From: UBA4132 sp037133675
GTDB taxonomy: Bacteria; Pseudomonadota; Gammaproteobacteria; Methylococcales; Methylomonadaceae
Reading direction: 5' to 3'
DNA: 64,000 bases
NCBI GenBank assembly: GCA_037133675.1
Contig: JBAXNR010000005.1
Location: 1-64,000 of the forward strand
Part shown: in pieces, positions 60,363 through 64,000 of the stretch
How positions within the stretch are numbered: the first letter of the stretch is position 1
Layout of the letters: each line of letters begins with the position of its first letter
Notes under the pieces: generated by a model
What the model saw: the letters and a program-made list of their open reading frames with translations, nothing else
What the model was told of the DNA's origin: nothing
The model's database searches: none
Position numbers and translations under genes: made by a program

Positions 60363-60677
60363 TTATTCGGCGGTCGCTGCTAACATTGTCGCTAATTCGC
60401 CTTTTTGATACAAATCAGTGATGATGTCACAACCACCGACTAATTCGCCTTTGATATAAAGTTGCGGGTAAGTCGGCCAATGTGAATACTCTTTCAATGC
60501 TTCACGCAATTCGGAGTCTTCAAAAATATTGACTGCCAGATATTTGGCATCACACGCTGCTAACACTTGCACGGTTTGCCCAGAAAATCCACATTGTGGA
60601 AAATTGGGTGTGCCTTTCATGTATAAAACCACAGGATTATTTTCCAGTTGATCTTTAATTTTTTCTATAACGTTCAT
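60363..60677 (-). CDS. grxD: Monothiol glutaredoxin GrxD
   Basis: A 104-residue CGFS-type glutaredoxin that carries Fe-S clusters. The active site is FPQCGFSGQTVQVL (about residues 27-40), and the GSH-binding TYPQLYIKGELVGGCDII follows. The start was set at ATG 60677; a GTG four codons earlier is also open. Opposite in direction to hemF. Confidence 0.96.
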   Translation of the reverse strand: MNVIEKIKDQLENNPVVLYMKGTPNFPQCGFSGQTVQVLAACDAKYLAVNIFEDSELREALKEYSHWPTYPQLYIKGELVGGCDIITDLYQKGELATMLAATAE

Positions 60678-60810
60678 AATAATAGTCACTCAAATCAATA
60701 AAAACTGACCCAGTCTATCAACTTTGAACAAATATTGCCAACGTGTGCTTAATTGTGGCTTTATAATTACACAAAATTATTTATTTAACCAACGATATAC
60801 AGGCTTACCT

Positions 60811-61725
60811 ATGAACACCGATGATATTGCCAGAGTAAAAAACTACTTGCTTGATTTACAAGATCGTATTTGTAAAGCATTGGAAGATGTAGAACCCAAA
60901 GCGCGTTTTATCGAAGATAAATGGCAACGCGCTGATGGTGGCGGCGGTAGAACTCGCGTATTAAGCAATGGCGATGTATTTGAACAAGGTGGGGTAAATT
61001 TTTCTCATGTGACGGGCTTTAAATTACCGCCATCAGCGACTGCGAAACGTCCAGAATTAACTAATCGGCAATTTCAGGCGATGGGCGTGTCATTAGTGAT
61101 TCATCCTAAAAACCCCTACGTTCCCACCTCACACGCCAATGTACGCTTTTTAATTGCCGAAGAAAAAGGTGAAGCCAGTGTTTGGTGGTTTGGGGGTGGT
61201 TTTGATTTAACGCCATATTATCCTTTTAAAGAGGATGTAATTCATTGGCATAAAAACGCACTTGCCGCTTGTCAACCTTTTGGAAAACACTTATATCCCA
61301 ATTATAAAAAATGGTGTGATGATTATTTTTATCTTCCACATCGTGGTGAAACACGCGGGGTCGGCGGTTTATTTTTTGATGATTTGAATGAAGGCAATTT
61401 TGAACACTGTTTTGCCTTTATGCGTAGCGTTGGCGATCATTACATCACAGGTTACTTACCTATCGTACAAAAACGCAAAAACACGCCTTATGAAGCCAGA
61501 GAGCGTAATTTTCAACTGTATCGCCGTGGACGTTATGTGGAATTTAATTTCATTTATGATCGTGGTACGTTATTCGGCTTGCAATCGGGCGGACGCACTG
61601 AATCTATTTTGATGTCTATGCCACCTATCGCGCATTGGCAATATAATTGGCAACCTCTGTCAGGTAGCCCAGAAGAAGAGCTTTATGAAACTTATTTGAA
61701 ACCTCAGAATTGGCTGGAGATTTAA
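60811..61725 (+). CDS. hemF: Coproporphyrinogen III oxidase (aerobic)
   Basis: A 304-residue oxygen-dependent enzyme of heme synthesis. Signatures: EKGEASVWWFGGGFDLTPYY (about residues 110-130), YFYLPHRGETRGVGGLFFDD and FNFIYDRGTLFGLQSGGRTE. ATG 60811 gives the usual length; the longer frame upstream lacks conserved residues. Its presence agrees with an aerobic lifestyle. Confidence 0.97.
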   Translation: MNTDDIARVKNYLLDLQDRICKALEDVEPKARFIEDKWQRADGGGGRTRVLSNGDVFEQGGVNFSHVTGFKLPPSATAKRPELTNRQFQAMGVSLVIHPKNPYVPTSHANVRFLIAEEKGEASVWWFGGGFDLTPYYPFKEDVIHWHKNALAACQPFGKHLYPNYKKWCDDYFYLPHRGETRGVGGLFFDDLNEGNFEHCFAFMRSVGDHYITGYLPIVQKRKNTPYEARERNFQLYRRGRYVEFNFIYDRGTLFGLQSGGRTESILMSMPPIAHWQYNWQPLSGSPEEELYETYLKPQNWLEI

Positions 61726-61740
61726 ACATCGTGTATGTGA

Positions 61741-61777
61741 GGAGTCCAAATACATATTTTTGGACTCCTTTTTTTAC
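61741..61777 (+). terminator. hemF terminator
   Basis: GGAGTCCAAA, loop, TTTGGACTCC, then a run of T, 16 bp after the hemF stop. Confidence 0.88.
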
Positions 61778-61790
61778 GCCTATCGCATCC

Positions 61791-61908
61791 TACTCCGATT
61801 TGATTCAAAAACCGTATAGTTGCCATTTCAGCACGGATAACATCCCTTCAAGGGATGTTATCCGTTACTACAATAAATAGTGTACGTTTTCTAGCTAAGA
61901 AAGGAGTA
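61791..61908. mobile_element. 118-bp MITE-like repeat, copy 2
   Basis: Nearly identical to 20195-20316 over its first 76 bp, with the same TACTCC/GGAGTA ends and the same 33-nt perfect hairpin (61833-61865). It lies 26 bp past the end of the J-domain gene. Confidence 0.7.
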
Positions 61909-61934
61909 ATTACATAACCAAACAATACGCCATC

Positions 61935-63059
61935 TTAAAAAAGAAAATCAAAGGGATCAAAGGAATCTGAAGCTTTTGGTATGCGGTAGGATTTGAGCCA
62001 TGCTTTTAGTGCCGTCGGATTTTGCGCGAGTTTAATATCTGCTTGTAAGTATTTGATATTACCTTGCAACTCTTTCATATCACTATCTAAAGCTCTCATT
62101 AGCGTTTTGGGGTTTAGATAACCAAAGGGTGGTATGTTCATTTGCAATCTGAACGAGTATTCAATTTGCTCAATTTCTTGTGATAATTCGTTAAGCTGTT
62201 CTTGTAAGATTTTATTAAAATGTTTTAAACGGTCTTCGGCGATATTGTTCAGATGCGCTTGATCGATTTGTTCAATTTCCAATTGCAGTTCCAAAAGCCC
62301 TAATAGGTCTTTTTTGGTGTATGCCGCGTTTACTTTTTGCATGAGCTTGGTTTTGCGTTCGCGCTCTTGTTCGTCTGGCTCACGGTCTGGATGCAAACTG
62401 GCTGCCAATTTTCGATAAACTTCGCGTATCGATTTACTGACATTTTCTTGCTCTTGTTTTTGCTTGGATTCTTTTTTGAGCTGTTGTGCGGTTTTTTTAC
62501 CTTGCGGGGCTTGCGCTTGTTGATTTTCTTTTTCCAGCAACTTCTCTTTCAACAGTGCTTGCATTTTTTCGGGTGAATTTATATCAAATTCATCGCCTAA
62601 CTCTACACCTAAGATGTCACGCATCATGGCTTTCATCATGCCTTCTGTTGCCTCATCAAGCATTTCCTTCTCGGTGTCAAAATCACTATCTTCCGCATAT
62701 TTGTTGTACAGCTCTTTCAGCTCTTCTTTACCATGATCAAAAACCAGTTCATAGCTTAATTCACCAAGTATATGTCGCAGCTTTTTTTTGTCAGTTTTGT
62801 TAAAGGCTTTATTGTCGTAAGCTCTATCTAGCAAATGTAGCCATTCAATTCTATGTTCATTAAAATTATCCAGCAATGGCTGATAGGACTCATTAATACG
62901 ATGATTGTACTGTGGTAGTGTTTCTTGCCACTCAAGCATCAGCTTTTTTTGAACGTCAATTGTTTTAATTAAATTGTTGAATTTTTTTTGAGCTTTGGAT
63001 AAAACTTTCTTTTCAGCTTTATCAGCAATATGCACAATGTTACGATTTGATGGTGTCAT
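61935..63059 (-). CDS. J-domain co-chaperone-like protein
   Basis: A 374-residue, mostly helical protein. A J-like segment lies near residues 205-265: KSIREVYRKLAASLHPDREP contains the HPD motif, followed by a helix (KTKLMQKVNAAYTKKDLLGL). The remainder is long charged helices (coiled coil), including a Gln-rich stretch before the J region. HPD stimulates DnaK-type ATPases, so this is probably a specialised DnaK partner, but its clients are unknown. Soluble, no zinc fingers. Confidence 0.75.
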   Translation of the reverse strand: MTPSNRNIVHIADKAEKKVLSKAQKKFNNLIKTIDVQKKLMLEWQETLPQYNHRINESYQPLLDNFNEHRIEWLHLLDRAYDNKAFNKTDKKKLRHILGELSYELVFDHGKEELKELYNKYAEDSDFDTEKEMLDEATEGMMKAMMRDILGVELGDEFDINSPEKMQALLKEKLLEKENQQAQAPQGKKTAQQLKKESKQKQEQENVSKSIREVYRKLAASLHPDREPDEQERERKTKLMQKVNAAYTKKDLLGLLELQLEIEQIDQAHLNNIAEDRLKHFNKILQEQLNELSQEIEQIEYSFRLQMNIPPFGYLNPKTLMRALDSDMKELQGNIKYLQADIKLAQNPTALKAWLKSYRIPKASDSFDPFDFLF

Positions 63060-63119
63060 TGGTTTTACCAGAAAAGTTGCTTAGAACGCGGGTTTCTTAA
63101 AAAAATTGTGTTAAAAACA

Positions 63120-63146
63120 GAGTCCAAAAACTTATTTTTGGACTCC
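63120..63146 (-). terminator. glmS terminator
   Basis: On the minus strand GGAGTCCAAAAA, loop, TTTTTGGACTC, then a T-rich stretch, 15 bp past the glmS stop. Confidence 0.75.
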
Positions 63147-63161
63147 TTATTTTGAATTAGC

Positions 63162-64000
63162 TTACTCTACCGTGACTGATTTTGCCAAGTTTCTGGGTTG
63201 ATCGACATCGGTGCCTTTTAGCACGGCGACGTGGTAGGACAGAAGCTGTAGCGGAATGGTGTAAACCATTGGAGAAATTTCATTGCCAACTTGCGGAACT
63301 TTAACGATTTGGATATTTTTGTCAGATTCAGCTGCGAGGGTTTCATCCATGAAGACGATGAGTTGTCCACCACGGGCCGCGACTTCCTGCATATTGGATT
63401 TGAGTTTTTCCAGCAAACCGTTATTGGGTGCAACCACAATCACGGGCATATCAACATCAATTAATGCTAAAGGGCCATGTTTTAATTCGCCTGCGGGGTA
63501 AGCTTCAGCATGAATGTAAGAAATTTCTTTGAGCTTCAACGCGCCTTCCATCGCGATAGGGTAATGTGTACCTCTACCTAAAAACAGCGCGTGTTGTTTT
63601 TCGGCGAATTGCTGGGATAAGGTTTTTATTTCTTCATCCAATTGCAATACATCTTCAATTTTTTTCGGCAAACTGAACAATTCGGAGGTGATTTTTTCCT
63701 CCATAAGGTTGGTTAGTTGAAAGCGTCTACCGACCGCCATCACTAACATCATGAGTGCGACTAACTGAGTGGTAAATGCTTTGGTGGAAGCTACACCAAT
63801 TTCAGGACCTGCGCGAGTCATTAGCACTAAATCAGATTCTCGCACCAATGAGCTTTCTGGCACGTTACAAATAGCGATGGAATATTTTGCACCTAGTTTT
63901 TTGGCTTCTTGCAATGCAGCTAAAGTATCAGCCGTTTCACCTGATTGTGAGATGGTGACAATGAGCGTGTCGGGCGATAACACAGGACTACGGTAGCGAA
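63162..64000 (-). CDS. glmS: Glucosamine-6-phosphate synthase, C-terminal part
   Basis: The last 279 codons of glmS; the gene runs off the right edge. Visible are most of the first sugar isomerase (SIS) domain (VTISQSGETADTLAALQEAK near the edge) and the whole second one (LGRGTHYPIAMEGALKLKEI, then AEAYPAGELKHGPLALID), with the conserved C-terminus NLAKSVTVE. The enzyme makes glucosamine-6-phosphate for peptidoglycan and LPS. The glutaminase domain is outside the window. Confidence 0.96.
   Translation of the reverse strand, partial: RYRSPVLSPDTLIVTISQSGETADTLAALQEAKKLGAKYSIAICNVPESSLVRESDLVLMTRAGPEIGVASTKAFTTQLVALMMLVMAVGRRFQLTNLMEEKITSELFSLPKKIEDVLQLDEEIKTLSQQFAEKQHALFLGRGTHYPIAMEGALKLKEISYIHAEAYPAGELKHGPLALIDVDMPVIVVAPNNGLLEKLKSNMQEVAARGGQLIVFMDETLAAESDKNIQIVKVPQVGNEISPMVYTIPLQLLSYHVAVLKGTDVDQPRNLAKSVTVE

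Overview
The window looks like chromosomal DNA of an AT-rich gammaproteobacterium, most likely a methanotroph or methylotroph of the Methylococcales type. The main evidence is a methenyl-tetrahydromethanopterin cyclohydrolase gene (mch), a C1-metabolism marker rare in bacteria outside methylotrophs, sitting among gammaproteobacterial core genes (hslVU, ubiE, pyrC, rnt, hemF, grxD, glmS, gltBD, glnA, aspS). The species cannot be named from the sequence alone. No tRNA, rRNA, CRISPR array or intact transposase gene was seen.

Layout. 1-2906: part of a type I restriction locus (hsdM) with two toxin-antitoxin (TA) pairs, running off the left edge. 3091-8374: a minus-strand signalling operon with a FimV-like TPR protein, a degenerate receiver-type protein, an MglA/COG2229-like small GTPase, three roadblock-type proteins (two nearly identical in tandem), a soluble Aer-type PAS protein and a cytoplasmic PhnD-like binding protein. 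8781-10680: hslVU. 10681-14145: broken TA modules, palindromic repeats and a methylase/small ORF/nuclease restriction cassette. 14185-17156: CDF metal exporter, DUF971 protein, ubiE and an M50-like membrane protease. 17339-19303: a DUF262/DUF1524 (GmrSD-like) defence gene. 20321-29023: a complete type I restriction system (hsdM, hsdS, hsdR) with four TA modules or remnants between its subunits. 29342-32499: glnA and a divergent porin with a good sigma-54 promoter. 32704-36068: a DprA-like protein paired with a RecQ helicase fused to a phosphoribosyltransferase. 36425-40905: cysJ, a pRiA4b ORF-3 protein, an ATP-grasp enzyme and mch. 41526-47598: gltBD. 47954-50943: glgP and trmL. 51770-58006: aspS and an FmdB zinc-ribbon gene separated by about 4 kb of accessory genes (YoeB/YefM, a K+ channel, two unknown membrane proteins, a dead Doc). 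58107-64000: pyrC, rnt, DUF4431, grxD, hemF, a J-domain protein and the 3' part of glmS.

How the parts work together. The housekeeping genes cover ammonium assimilation (glnA, gltBD, a sigma-54 porin), glycogen breakdown, sulfite reduction, methanopterin-linked formaldehyde oxidation, pyrimidine and heme synthesis and proteolysis. Between them lie defence and addiction genes: two type I systems, one type II-like cassette, a GmrSD-like gene, a RecQ-PRTase/DprA pair and about ten TA modules, at least four of them visibly broken. Several families of short palindromic repeats and MITE-like elements mark the boundaries, two with clear 10-11 bp target duplications.

The best candidates for undescribed biology are the GTPase/roadblock/PAS/PhnD operon (3091-8374), the RecQ-PRTase/DprA pair (32704-36068) and the K+ channel plus two membrane proteins (54593-57003).
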